Positions 15,769 through 24,296 of a DNA stretch of 64,000 nt are shown in pieces (position 1 is the first letter of the stretch; the number at the start of each line of letters is the position of its first letter). The notes below the pieces were generated by a model that was not told the origin of the DNA, made no database searches, and was given only the letters and a program-made list of their open reading frames with translations. Location of the stretch: the NCBI GenBank assembly GCA_964646625.1, contig CAZYHC010000001.1, positions 62,001 through 126,000 of the forward strand, written 5' to 3'. Made by a program: the position numbers and the translations under genes. This DNA comes from DAOULT01 sp964646625. GTDB taxonomy: Bacteria > Chloroflexota > Anaerolineae > CAZYHC01.

Positions 15769-18183
15769 ATGGCGGATAATGTAGAATATCAGGGTACAGC
15801 TAAGTTGGAACCACCTGAGATCGTGGAAGCGATTAAGAGCATGAGCCAGGACGAAGCCACCCAGCTTTTACGGGAAATGGCTGACGTAGAAGAAGAGCTT
15901 GAGCGTCGGAATCTGCTAAAACCGCATAAGGCCAAGGGGCCTCAGGTGCTCCGCGCTCAGGATATGTCTGGGCTGGTATGGCTATTCAGTAACCTGGAGG
16001 GCGATTACATCAGAAAGATCCTCTTTGGCAACTTCAGGGCCATTCCAGATGCTACCAGACAGGAGCTTCTGGAGGCCCTGCCCAGCGAAACGACGGCCTC
16101 GTTATTCGAGAGCATGAGCCTGGGCGTGGACAACCCCAAGACCGCGGGCAAGGTGCTCAGAGCCATGGCCCCTTCCACCGCCGGCCCGGTGGTCGAGGAG
16201 ATGGCCGCGGTCAGCATTGACCGCGTCTTCGAGGATATGGCCGTCAGGGATAAGGCCAGGATCATCGCCAGCCTGAGCGTGGAGAAGGCGGTGGAAATCA
16301 TTGGCGCGTTGTGGAAAGGCCAGAACCTCGTCCGCACGGCGCGCGTGGCCAACATCCTCAGACAGATGAGCGCCGAGAAACGGGAGGAAATCCTGGGCAG
16401 GCTGGAAGCCACTCCCCAGAAGCTCTTGAGCGAGGAGGTGGGCCGCCAGTACCGCGGCAGACTGGGAAGGGTAGAGCTCAAGGAGGCCAAAGGGCTGGTC
16501 AGCGACATGGAGCCCGCCGAAGCAGTCAGGGCTTTGCAGGAAGTGGATGCGGCCCGAAGAACGGACACCTTGAGGCTGTGCGAGGCGGAGACGGCCGCGG
16601 CCATCCTGACGGTTCTGGCTCAGGAGGATCCTGACCAGGTAGCCGACATCCTGGGGGAAATCGATTCCAGGATTGCGGTAGGCTTCAAGACCAGGAAAGG
16701 GGTGCGCGAAGCCCTGGAAGAGATTTACATGTGCCCCTCGGCCAGCATTCTGGCTAAGATGGACCTCTCTCTGCACGGCAACCGGGCCGCGGTGGAAAAG
16801 ATAGATAGGAAGTATCTGGAGCTGGTGCTGGATAGGATGGCCGAGGCCAAGAGGGAGGAAATCCGGCTCCTGCTGGGAATAGGCGCTGAATTGGCCTTCT
16901 CCGTGGAGATGTTTGCCGCTGGTAAGGGACGAAGGAGAAGCCGTCGGGTAGATTATGGCCTGAAGTGGACCAGGATCGAGGAACATCTGGACGTTGGAGA
17001 GAAGGTAAAGCCGGTGATCATCGATCTGGTGGATCTCGACCCCAAGAAGGTGAGGATTGAAGCCCGGCGGGCCATCACCGACGATAAACTCTTGCCCGTA
17101 GCCGAGTTGAAAAAGATCTTCGGCGCGGCCACGCGCGAGGGGAAAAAGCCTGATGAGGCCCTCTTCACCAGGTTGGGCATGGTGCGGCTGAGCGCCATGG
17201 TCGAAGAGTACGGAGCCATTGCGGGCCTCAACGGCAACTATTACTACGACTACGGACACTACACCGACCTCCTCAAGCTGGGCGTGGACCCCAGCGACGT
17301 GCCGGGCCTTTTCTTCGGCGACCCTAGCGGCTGGTTCGTCTACGACGGCATAGAGGTTACTCCTCCATCTTTCAACCGGACGGCCTTTGTGGTCACCGAA
17401 GATGGCGGGGCCTACATTGACCGGGTGTTCATGACCAGGGTACGGCTGCCCAATGGACAGGTGATCGAGTGGGATGAGATGAACGTCGATAAAGAGCCGG
17501 GTAAGACCATCCTCTACAACTCGGTGTACGGCTTCAAGACCGACGATAAGGAGTGGCACGTGGACCTGGCTATCACCAGAGGAAAGATCTGGGCCATCAC
17601 CGAAGGCCGGGCCTCCGACATTCCTCTGACCGGTTACACCCTCTCCATTCCTGTAGAGAAGAAAGATACTCTGCTGAAAGGCATCGAGGTCGGCGATGCG
17701 GCCACGACGGACAACAACTTCCCGCCCTCCCGTGGGAAGGTAAGGCAGGCTATGGCCAGCGGGCCTTACCTGGTGCGCGATGGTCAACTGGCTATCAGCT
17801 TCGAGGCCGAGGACTTTGGGGAGAAAGATTCTACGGTGATGACCTTCTCTCTGACCCGTGCCGTCCAGTCCTTCGAGGCGGCGCGTAGCTTCATGATGCT
17901 CAGGGACGATAAACTGACCATCGGCACTGTTTCCGGCACCAGTTTGGGTTCTGGTGTGCCCTCGGACGATCCCAGCATGGGCATGACCTTCGGCGAGTTG
18001 GCCCAGTTGGCTATGGACCTGGGGGCGGATCAAGCTTACGCTCTGGATGGCGGGGGATCGAGCTCCATTGTGGTGTGGAGAAAAGGGACAGTAGACGTGC
18101 TCAACACTCCCACCGGCGGCTCGGACGTTCCCCGCGGCAAGGAGCGTTTCATTAACACTTACTGGCTTTTCTTCGAAAAATGA
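15769..18183 (+). CDS. MgtE_N-like superhelix fused to phosphodiester glycosidase (NAGPA) domain, copy 2
   Basis: This is a tandem paralogue of the preceding gene, also 804 residues, with the same order of parts. The N-terminal helical repeats (e.g. KVLRAMAPSTAGPVVEEMA and LVSDMEPAEAVRALQEVD) are the more MgtE_N-like of the two. The C-terminal domain repeats AGLNGNYYYDYGHY, QAMASGPYLVRDGQ, GMTFGELAQLAMDLGAD and ALDGGGSSSIVVW. AGGAGG six to seven bases before the ATG at 15769 is a strong ribosome-binding site. No signal peptide is seen. The two proteins are clearly homologous along their full length but well diverged, so the duplication is old. Substrate unknown; a sugar-1-phosphodiester is the family expectation. 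It is followed by a GlmU-like gene. Confidence 0.82.
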   Translation: MADNVEYQGTAKLEPPEIVEAIKSMSQDEATQLLREMADVEEELERRNLLKPHKAKGPQVLRAQDMSGLVWLFSNLEGDYIRKILFGNFRAIPDATRQELLEALPSETTASLFESMSLGVDNPKTAGKVLRAMAPSTAGPVVEEMAAVSIDRVFEDMAVRDKARIIASLSVEKAVEIIGALWKGQNLVRTARVANILRQMSAEKREEILGRLEATPQKLLSEEVGRQYRGRLGRVELKEAKGLVSDMEPAEAVRALQEVDAARRTDTLRLCEAETAAAILTVLAQEDPDQVADILGEIDSRIAVGFKTRKGVREALEEIYMCPSASILAKMDLSLHGNRAAVEKIDRKYLELVLDRMAEAKREEIRLLLGIGAELAFSVEMFAAGKGRRRSRRVDYGLKWTRIEEHLDVGEKVKPVIIDLVDLDPKKVRIEARRAITDDKLLPVAELKKIFGAATREGKKPDEALFTRLGMVRLSAMVEEYGAIAGLNGNYYYDYGHYTDLLKLGVDPSDVPGLFFGDPSGWFVYDGIEVTPPSFNRTAFVVTEDGGAYIDRVFMTRVRLPNGQVIEWDEMNVDKEPGKTILYNSVYGFKTDDKEWHVDLAITRGKIWAITEGRASDIPLTGYTLSIPVEKKDTLLKGIEVGDAATTDNNFPPSRGKVRQAMASGPYLVRDGQLAISFEAEDFGEKDSTVMTFSLTRAVQSFEAARSFMMLRDDKLTIGTVSGTSLGSGVPSDDPSMGMTFGELAQLAMDLGADQAYALDGGGSSSIVVWRKGTVDVLNTPTGGSDVPRGKERFINTYWLFFEK

Positions 18184-18285
18184 AGTAAACAATGAACAGG
18201 ACGTGTGGGGGCTGTTCATCACAGCTAAAGGCCAAAGAGCCACAACGAGACAAGAGATACAAGAGATACATGGAGGTAGATCACC

Positions 18286-19083
18286 GTGAAAGAGACCAAA
18301 GTCGTCATTCTGGCGGCAGGGAAAGGCTCCAGGATGAAATCCGATCTGCCCAAGGTGTTGCACATGGTAAATGGCAGGACCATGATCGAGCACAGCATCG
18401 AGAAAGTCAGGAGTTTGGGCGTTGAGGATGTCATCGTGGTAGTGGGCTACAAGAGGGAGCAGGTACAGGGGCTGCTGGGCGACTCGGTGCACTATGCCGT
18501 TCAGGAGCGGCAATTAGGCACCGGCCACGCGGTGATGATGGCCCGCGAGCTGCTCGAAGGCTTCGATGGTAACGTGGTCGTTCTCTACGGGGACATGCCT
18601 ATGATCAACCCCGACACCATTCAGCGGTTGATCGACACCCGTGAGCAGGACGACGTTAAAGCCTCCCTGCTGACCATCGTTCTGGACAACCCCCCACACT
18701 TTGGCCGCATTGTGCGCGACGAACGGGGACGCATCCAGCGCATCGTCGAGTTCAAGGATGCCTCGCCGGAGGAGGCAAAGATCAAAGAAGTCAACGTCGG
18801 CATGTACTGCTTCGATTGCCAGGAGCTACTGGCCGCCCTGGAAGCGCTGGACAACGACAACGCCCAAAACGAATATTACCTGACCGACGTGGTGGGCATC
18901 ATGTGCGACAAGGGGCTGCGGGTGGAGACGGTGGTGACGGAGAACCTGGAGGAAACTCTGGGCATCAACGATCCCCGTCACCTGAAATTTGCCGAGAGCC
19001 TATCCGATATCAAATACGCCGAAAGCCTGTACGAGTTGATCGACGCCACCCTGGCCTTGCAGCGCAGCAAAGCCAAAGATTGA
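18286..19083 (+). CDS. GlmU-like nucleotidyltransferase lacking the acetyltransferase domain
   Basis: A 265-residue enzyme starting with GTG at 18286, nine bases after GGAGGT. It has the sugar-nucleotidyltransferase signature AAGKGSRMKSDLPKVLH, then QLGTGHAVMMA, the metal-binding YGDMPMI and NEYYLTDVV. These are the residues of the N-terminal uridylyltransferase of GlmU (GlcNAc-1-P + UTP to UDP-GlcNAc). Normal GlmU has about 450 residues with a C-terminal left-handed beta-helix that acetylates GlcN-1-P; here the gene stops where that helix should begin. It therefore either works with a separate acetyltransferase or uses another sugar-1-phosphate. It closes the plus-strand group and ends at a strong terminator. 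Confidence 0.88.
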   Translation: MKETKVVILAAGKGSRMKSDLPKVLHMVNGRTMIEHSIEKVRSLGVEDVIVVVGYKREQVQGLLGDSVHYAVQERQLGTGHAVMMARELLEGFDGNVVVLYGDMPMINPDTIQRLIDTREQDDVKASLLTIVLDNPPHFGRIVRDERGRIQRIVEFKDASPEEAKIKEVNVGMYCFDCQELLAALEALDNDNAQNEYYLTDVVGIMCDKGLRVETVVTENLEETLGINDPRHLKFAESLSDIKYAESLYELIDATLALQRSKAKD

Positions 19084-19095
19084 AAGAGCGAAACG

Positions 19096-19136
19096 AAAGA
19101 AGGGACGGGGCCACCTCTTGACCCCGTCCCTTCTTT
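19096..19136. terminator. Bidirectional intrinsic terminator
   Basis: AAAGAAGGGACGGGG (19096-19110) and CCCCGTCCCTTCTTT (19122-19136) form a perfect 15-bp stem with an 11-base loop and A/T ends on both sides. It sits between the convergent GlmU-like gene and the secreted-protein gene. Confidence 0.9.
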
Positions 19137-19150
19137 GCGTTAAACCCGCA

Positions 19151-19810
19151 TCAGGGTACGGTGCGGTTGTCCATGATGACGGGCAGGAAAGTGCTTGTCG
19201 GCCCGTCGAGCACCAGGACAGTCAGCGCCGTCTGGTCGAACCTGATCCAGGTAGCGTAGGTTGACCTTCTGCCCAGCAGATAGACCGTGCTCGTAGCCGT
19301 GGGAGTTATCCCTACCTGAGTGATATACATGTTACTCGTGGTGGTGATGTCTACTTCCTGGTCGGGGTTAGTGAAAGTACACCTGAGCGTGTCGGATGTC
19401 GCAGTGGAATCGTCGTTAACGCTCAGGCCGATGCAACCCCCGTAATGGATACCAAGACCCCAACGGTAGAGCATGGCATCGCCCATAATCAGCAGGGTGT
19501 AAGTGTAAGTGCCCGTGGACGGCCGGGGCAAATCAAGGGTGATGCTGATCACCTGGCCCCAGGCGGTGCTGTCGCTGTACCAATTCTCTTGCTCTGTCTT
19601 GTAATAGATTTTCCAGTTGGGGTTCAAGTCTATGTCGGCCACATCGATCTCTTGGTCCGTCACTCCGTCCATAGCCTCCTGCCAGGGCGGAGCAGCCCCC
19701 GCCGAGGTCATGAACAGGACCGCCAGAACGACCAGCAGAGCCAGGCTGGCCAGCAAAGCCACCGTGCCCCGCGTCACGTGGATTTCTACAGTCAGCTTGC
19801 GCGGTTCCAT
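19151..19810 (-). CDS. Secreted or membrane-anchored protein of unknown function
   Basis: A 219-residue protein. A hydrophobic segment at about residues 16-38 (GTVALLASLALLVVLAVLF, then TSAGAAPP) is either a signal peptide with an ASAGA-like cleavage region or a membrane anchor. The remainder is beta-rich, with many Thr, Ser, Tyr and Trp and no Lys-rich patch. It ends TSTFLPVIMDNRTVP, a short tail found in some Chloroflexota surface proteins as far as I recall. No family is recognised. GGAGGGAA lies 9-10 bases before the ATG. It would lie outside the membrane, perhaps as a surface beta-sandwich protein. Confidence 0.7.
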   Translation of the reverse strand: MEPRKLTVEIHVTRGTVALLASLALLVVLAVLFMTSAGAAPPWQEAMDGVTDQEIDVADIDLNPNWKIYYKTEQENWYSDSTAWGQVISITLDLPRPSTGTYTYTLLIMGDAMLYRWGLGIHYGGCIGLSVNDDSTATSDTLRCTFTNPDQEVDITTTSNMYITQVGITPTATSTVYLLGRRSTYATWIRFDQTALTVLVLDGPTSTFLPVIMDNRTVP

Positions 19811-20071
19811 AGTCTGAGTTCCCTCCTTTCCCTTGTTATGGAAATAGCCTGGTGGCTACTCTCGTGGGGAAACGCACCTTGACAGGGATTTTGACCATAG
19901 ATCACCCCCTTTAAGGAAATCGGCGGCTTTGATTCAAAATGACCGGCCAGTTGGGCTGTAGTAGACAGAGAGAGGGTAAAATGGCTCAGGGTAAGACGTA
20001 ACCTGCGTCGGCAGCGGCGGCCCTGCGGCGCGGCCAGGAGTGCCACGACTGAGGCATCCTCCAGGGCACGA
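19811..20071. other. Intergenic gap, nothing recognised
   Basis: These 261 bp separate two minus-strand genes. I see the ribosome-binding site of the downstream gene but no convincing promoter, RNA gene or repeat. Confidence 0.4.
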
Positions 20072-20584
20072 TCATCTGGGAACTGGCCGGGAAATAACCG
20101 CTTCCAGTCCGGCCACGAACTCGTGAGCCAGGGCCCGAAAGGCGCCCCAGTCCCCCCAGGGGGCGGGCAGGGAGCGCAGGGCCTCGGCCACCATCGCCAA
20201 CTCGTCTATCGATACTTCGCGGAAGGCGGTGATCTGTTCGCTCTCGTCCTGGGGAGCCAGGTGACCGCCTCTCTCCCGCATCAGGAAAACGTAGGAGACA
20301 AAAGGCAACTTCTCATCGCGGTGTTGGAGCTCGTATTCCAGCAGGCCCAGGAAACGCTCCAGCTCTACTTCCAGGCCAGTTTCTTCCTGCACCTCGCGCC
20401 ACGTAGCGTCCAGGACGTTTTCACCCTGCCGGATGCCGCCGCTGGGCAGGCGATAGGTGTCCGCCGGGTAGAAGCTCTTGGTGTGGAGAATGAGCCGGCC
20501 ATTGGGGCGGCGAATGACCAGCACTACCTCGCCGCGCCGTTGGGCCATTTTTTTATGCCAGTAGGTAGCCAGCCCCTCTCCCAC
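20072..20584 (-). CDS. Nudix hydrolase
   Basis: A 170-residue protein with a complete Nudix box, GGIRQGENVLDATWREVQEE followed by TGL, at about residues 48-70. It would hydrolyse a nucleoside diphosphate linked to another group; the exact substrate cannot be told. The GTG at 20584 has AGGAGG about 18 bases upstream, too far, so a nearby non-ATG codon may be the true start. It lies 44 bases after the permease-hydrolase fusion gene and is probably in its transcript. A C-terminal helix (FRALAHEFVAGLEAVI) completes the fold. The class is certain; the specificity is unknown. Confidence 0.9.
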   Translation of the reverse strand: MGEGLATYWHKKMAQRRGEVVLVIRRPNGRLILHTKSFYPADTYRLPSGGIRQGENVLDATWREVQEETGLEVELERFLGLLEYELQHRDEKLPFVSYVFLMRERGGHLAPQDESEQITAFREVSIDELAMVAEALRSLPAPWGDWGAFRALAHEFVAGLEAVISRPVPR

Positions 20585-20628
20585 CGCCAGGACGTGGTGT
20601 TGCCTCCTGGTGGGGCCGTATTGTTGTA

Positions 20629-22650
20629 TCAGCTTTTCAACTTCTTGGGGATCGATTCGGCTCTTGGGGTCCAGGTGGTCTCCTCTCTCGTCAGGTGCAG
20701 ACTATGCTCCCGCACGAAGCGGTAAGTCCGCTCGAACACCGCTAGCTTATCGTAGTCTTCGGTGATAACGTGGCCGCTGTTATCCAGCCAGACCATCTCC
20801 TTATCCGCTGAACCGATCCGTCTGTAGATATAGGGCATGTTGTTGGGCGGCGACATCGTATCTTGTTTGGAGTGCATGAGCAAGGCCGGAATCTGCACCT
20901 TGGGCAGGTCGTCGTTGAGGTGATGCAGAAATTGGAGCAGGCTTTCGGTGCACCGGCTGGGAACACGGCTATAGCCGATGTGTCGGCGCACGGCGGTCGG
21001 ATCGTGGAAGTCGTCAGGCCCTTTGGAGGAAAAGCGGATCACGTATTTCAGGTAACGGATATATCTCAAGCGCCAATCGTCATTAAGGTTGGTGGGGACG
21101 GACATAGCCACCAGCCCGGCCAGGTGATAGCGGGCGGCCAGGTAGAGGGCCAGCCCTCCTCCCAGAGAAAGCCCCACGACGAAAACCTCATCGCACCTTT
21201 TGCTGAGGTTAAGCAACCCTTCCTGAGCTGAGGCGTACCAATCCTGCCAGGTCGTTTTCTCCATATCTTCCAGGGTGGTGCCGTGTCCGGCCAGACGCAC
21301 CCCTAGCGCGGTCAGCCCCCGTCCGGCCAGGTACTCTCCCAGCTCCCGCATCTCGGCGGGGGTCCCGGCGAAACCGTGGAGAAGCAGGCACCCTGTGCTG
21401 TTTCCTTTAAAAAGAAATGGCTCTGCGCCAGCCATGAGGGCCGGCCCCGTTTTGGCCAGAGCGGGCGACGCGGCGGCCTCGGCGGTGGCTGCCGTGGGGG
21501 ACACCCCCAGCTCCTCTGCCTGACGTTTCTTAAGCCTGTCTTGAAGGGAAAGGGCTATAGCGTAGAGCACGGCCGCGGCCGGGATACCGAACAGAAAGCC
21601 CCAGAAACCGAACAAAGCGAAACCCGCTAACATCGTGCCCAGGATGAGCAAAACCGGCAAGTCGGCCGCCTCGCTGATGATTTTGGGCAATAGAAAATGG
21701 AGAAGGACTTGCTGATAAAAGATCAAGAGCAGGAGTATCCACAACGTCCAGCCCGGTTTCTGCACCAGAGCGATGGTAACGGGCAGTATGATAGCCACCG
21801 GCGCCCCGATGATGGGAACGGGGGTCAGAAGACCGGAAATGATGCCGATCAGAAGGACGAAGTTCAAACCGGCTATCAGCATAATGAACATCGTGCCCAG
21901 GGCATAGAGCAGGGACACCACCAGGTAACCTCGAATCAGGCCGCCTAAAATGCGGCCCATGCGCCGTATTACGAAGACCGCGTCTTCGTAATAAGCGCTG
22001 GGGATCAGGTTGGGGCTCTGGCCCACGATTCTTTCCCCGTCCAGGGCCATGTAAAAACTGAGCGCCAGAATGAGGAGAACGTTCACCACCGTCGAGGCCA
22101 CCCCCGTGGCGATCACCAACGCATTCTGGATAATAGTCCTGCCCAGGCTTTCCGCGCGGGTGGTCAATTCCTCGGGACGGTAGATGGTCGTCAGTTCAAC
22201 ATCCACGTTGTGTCTGGTCAGTTCCTTTTGCAGGGCCTCCACCAGGTCGGGAAGGCGGGCGATGTACTGGGGCAGGTTGGCTCCCAACTGAGACAACTGG
22301 GTCACGATCACAGGGATCAACAGGACGCCTATCAGGATGATTACCACCAGCAGCCCCAGGTACACGACGGTCACGGCCACTCCATGGGGCAGACGAATGC
22401 CTTCCAAAAGGTCAGCCACGTCCTCCCGCCACCGGTGTCGAATCAGGGCTATAAGCAGGTGAGGAATAGGATGCTCTCTGAGCCATTCGACCAGGGGATG
22501 CAAGATGAAAGTGACCAGTAAGGCCAGGGTGAAAAGCAAAATAATATCCTGGAGAGTGCCAATCAATTGCCAGGCTTTTTCCAGAAGATAAATAGAAGCG
22601 ATGATTACCAGCAGGATAATCAACACTCTGGTCCAACGATCACGCTCCAT
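20629..22650 (-). CDS. AI-2E-type (UPF0118) permease fused to an alpha/beta hydrolase
   Basis: A 673-residue fusion. Residues 1 to about 370 are a polytopic membrane protein of the AI-2E/UPF0118 permease family: paired N-terminal helices, a soluble stretch, then helices including LLIGIISGLLTPVPIIGAPV and GFWGFLFGIPAAAVLYAI. A linker (about 375-415, Ala-rich) leads to an alpha/beta hydrolase of the esterase/monoacylglycerol-lipase type: LLLHGFAGTP oxyanion strand, nucleophile elbow GLSLGG, catalytic Asp in HSKQDTM and His in NSGHVIT. The hydrolase should face the cytoplasm if the permease has an even helix count. GGGAGG lies upstream of the ATG. The domains are continuous in one frame with no stop between them. 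The joint function is unknown. Confidence 0.9.
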   Translation of the reverse strand: MERDRWTRVLIILLVIIASIYLLEKAWQLIGTLQDIILLFTLALLVTFILHPLVEWLREHPIPHLLIALIRHRWREDVADLLEGIRLPHGVAVTVVYLGLLVVIILIGVLLIPVIVTQLSQLGANLPQYIARLPDLVEALQKELTRHNVDVELTTIYRPEELTTRAESLGRTIIQNALVIATGVASTVVNVLLILALSFYMALDGERIVGQSPNLIPSAYYEDAVFVIRRMGRILGGLIRGYLVVSLLYALGTMFIMLIAGLNFVLLIGIISGLLTPVPIIGAPVAIILPVTIALVQKPGWTLWILLLLIFYQQVLLHFLLPKIISEAADLPVLLILGTMLAGFALFGFWGFLFGIPAAAVLYAIALSLQDRLKKRQAEELGVSPTAATAEAAASPALAKTGPALMAGAEPFLFKGNSTGCLLLHGFAGTPAEMRELGEYLAGRGLTALGVRLAGHGTTLEDMEKTTWQDWYASAQEGLLNLSKRCDEVFVVGLSLGGGLALYLAARYHLAGLVAMSVPTNLNDDWRLRYIRYLKYVIRFSSKGPDDFHDPTAVRRHIGYSRVPSRCTESLLQFLHHLNDDLPKVQIPALLMHSKQDTMSPPNNMPYIYRRIGSADKEMVWLDNSGHVITEDYDKLAVFERTYRFVREHSLHLTREETTWTPRAESIPKKLKS

Positions 22651-22697
22651 AACAACTTACCTCCCACAAAAGTTCAGGTTTTGAGTCTTCAAGATAT

Positions 22698-22726
22698 ATT
22701 GTACCCTACATGGCTTGTTTTGGCAA
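22698..22726 (-). promoter_or_regulatory. Promoter of the permease-hydrolase gene
   Basis: On the minus strand TTGCCA (22721-22726), 17 bp, TACAAT (22698-22703), about 48 bp before the ATG at 22650. Confidence 0.75.
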
Positions 22727-22819
22727 CCGCCGATATTGTGACTTTACCTGGCCCTCTACTTCGTCCGTGCCCCCCGCCGTTAGAAGGGCATAGATGATAA
22801 AGTCGAGTCGTAACTTAAT

Positions 22820-22848
22820 TTGCCTCTACCGCAGAACTATGATATACT
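22820..22848 (+). promoter_or_regulatory. Promoter of the TolB-like gene
   Basis: TTGCCT (22820-22825), 17 bp, TATACT (22843-22848), followed by AAAGGAGA just before the ATG at 22903. Confidence 0.7.
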
Positions 22849-22902
22849 AAAGTTAATCAAGTCACAGAGAGAGGACAAACAATAGACAGAAAGGAGAATA
22901 TC

Positions 22903-24195
22903 ATGAAAAGGTTCACTATTTATCTATCCGTTCTTTCCGTCCTGGTTTTAGCTGGGTTTATGTCCTTCGTGGGCGGGGGAGGCCAGCCGACTTTAGAGGC
23001 CGCGCCCACGCTGAACGATCTGGAAGGGGTGATCGTCTTTCAAGGGGGCGTTCTGGGCAAACCCTACGAGATCTATCTCCTGGACCTGGTCACCTCCCAG
23101 ATGGTCAATCTGACCGATGATCCGGCCAACGACATCTTTCCCAGTGTATCCCCGGACGGCAGCCAGATACTTTTTGCCTCCAACCGAGAAGGGGGCCAGA
23201 CCGCTTTTGATGTTTACGTCATGGACGCCGACGGCGCTAACGTGGTGAACCTCACTCAAGATGGCGTGAGCGACGAGGGGGTCTGGGCCCCTGACGGCAG
23301 CCAGATCGCGGTCAGGAAGAGCCTCACCGAGCTTTGGATCATGGAGGCCGACGGCGGGAGCCCGACCCAGGTGCCTCTTCCGGAGGGGGCGATGGTGGGC
23401 GGGATGCTGAGCTGGTCGGCCGCAGGAGACCGCCTCGCTTTTAATTGCAATGTGGGGGAGGACAATGACCTGGAGGTCTGCGCCGTGAACACCGACGGCT
23501 CGGACTGGGCCAACCTGACCGATAATCCGGGCTTCGATTTCGGAGCGGTCTGGTCGCCCGCCGGCGATAAGATCGCCTTCATGTCTCAGCGGGACGGGGA
23601 TAACGAGATCTACGTCATGGACGCCGACGGCTCTAATGCGCTGAACCTGACCAATAACCCGGCCGCAGACGGTGCTATCTCCTGGGCGCCGGACGGCAGC
23701 CAGATTTTCTTCGCCTCCGACCGGGACGAGGCAGTGGGCATCTACGTCATGGACGCCGACGGGAGCAACCCGGCCAGGCTGGCAGAGGTTTATCCCATCG
23801 TTATCCTGGCCCGGCCCATCTGCCTGATCCCCGGGATGACCGAGTTGCCGCCTGCGCCCACCGCCGTTCCGCCCTCCGAGTTGGCAGAAGAGGAGGCGCC
23901 CCCGCCGGCCGCAGGCGAAATCCCCGAGAACCTCCCCCTCATGGCCGATGCTCAGATCAGTGTCATTCAGGACAACCTGGTGGTATACAACACTTCCAGC
24001 AGCGTCGCCGACGCGGCCGACTTCTATCAGAGCGAGATGCCGAAGTTGGGTTGGAGCCAGATGGAGGGGGTGGGCATGATCACCGAGGACATGGCCATGA
24101 TGCAATTTGAGAGAGAGGGCAAGATAGCTCAGGTGTTGGCTATGCCCGATCAGGCCACAGGCGAAGGCACTATGGTGTCGATCAGCCTCCAGTAG
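22903..24195 (+). CDS. Secreted TolB-like beta-propeller protein
   Basis: A 430-residue protein with an N-terminal signal sequence (MKRFTIYLSVLSVLVLAGFM). Residues 35 to about 300 contain five to six WD40-like PD40 repeats, seen as PDGSQILFASNR, PAGDKIAFMSQRDGDNEIYV and PDGSQIFFASDRD, each followed by MDADGSN. A Pro/Ala/Glu-rich linker (about 315-345) joins a C-terminal domain of about 85 residues (from MADAQISVIQ) that I do not recognise. TolB-like propellers bind peptides or proteins; in a monoderm such a protein would sit on the outer face of the membrane. It has its own promoter and ends at a hairpin shared with the convergent operon. Confidence 0.88.
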   Translation: MKRFTIYLSVLSVLVLAGFMSFVGGGGQPTLEAAPTLNDLEGVIVFQGGVLGKPYEIYLLDLVTSQMVNLTDDPANDIFPSVSPDGSQILFASNREGGQTAFDVYVMDADGANVVNLTQDGVSDEGVWAPDGSQIAVRKSLTELWIMEADGGSPTQVPLPEGAMVGGMLSWSAAGDRLAFNCNVGEDNDLEVCAVNTDGSDWANLTDNPGFDFGAVWSPAGDKIAFMSQRDGDNEIYVMDADGSNALNLTNNPAADGAISWAPDGSQIFFASDRDEAVGIYVMDADGSNPARLAEVYPIVILARPICLIPGMTELPPAPTAVPPSELAEEEAPPPAAGEIPENLPLMADAQISVIQDNLVVYNTSSSVADAADFYQSEMPKLGWSQMEGVGMITEDMAMMQFEREGKIAQVLAMPDQATGEGTMVSISLQ

Positions 24196-24222
24196 CTAAA
24201 AGCAAGCAGCAGCAAGAACATC

Positions 24223-24254
24223 AGTGCCGTGCACCTTCAAGGGTGCGCGGCACT
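24223..24254. terminator. Hairpin between convergent genes, possible terminator
   Basis: AGTGCCGTGCACC (24223-24235) pairs with GGTGCGCGGCACT (24242-24254) with one mismatch; the plus-strand side is followed by a short TT-rich stretch. It may be a diverged member of the same palindrome family as 25566-25598, since the GTGCC and GGCAC blocks recur. Confidence 0.55.
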
Positions 24255-24296
24255 TTCATATACAGGTTGCTCGAAAGCCCTGTCACTTGCTGCCCC

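Noticed and set aside
16102..18513. Open frame of about 800 codons on the minus strand
   Set aside because: It is antisense to the second NAGPA-domain gene; its translation is His/Val/Gly-rich without any domain pattern, as expected from the reverse of a G+C-rich gene.
22993..24105. Open frame of 370 codons on the minus strand
   Set aside because: It is antisense to the TolB-like gene; the repeated VHDV words mirror the propeller repeats on the other strand.
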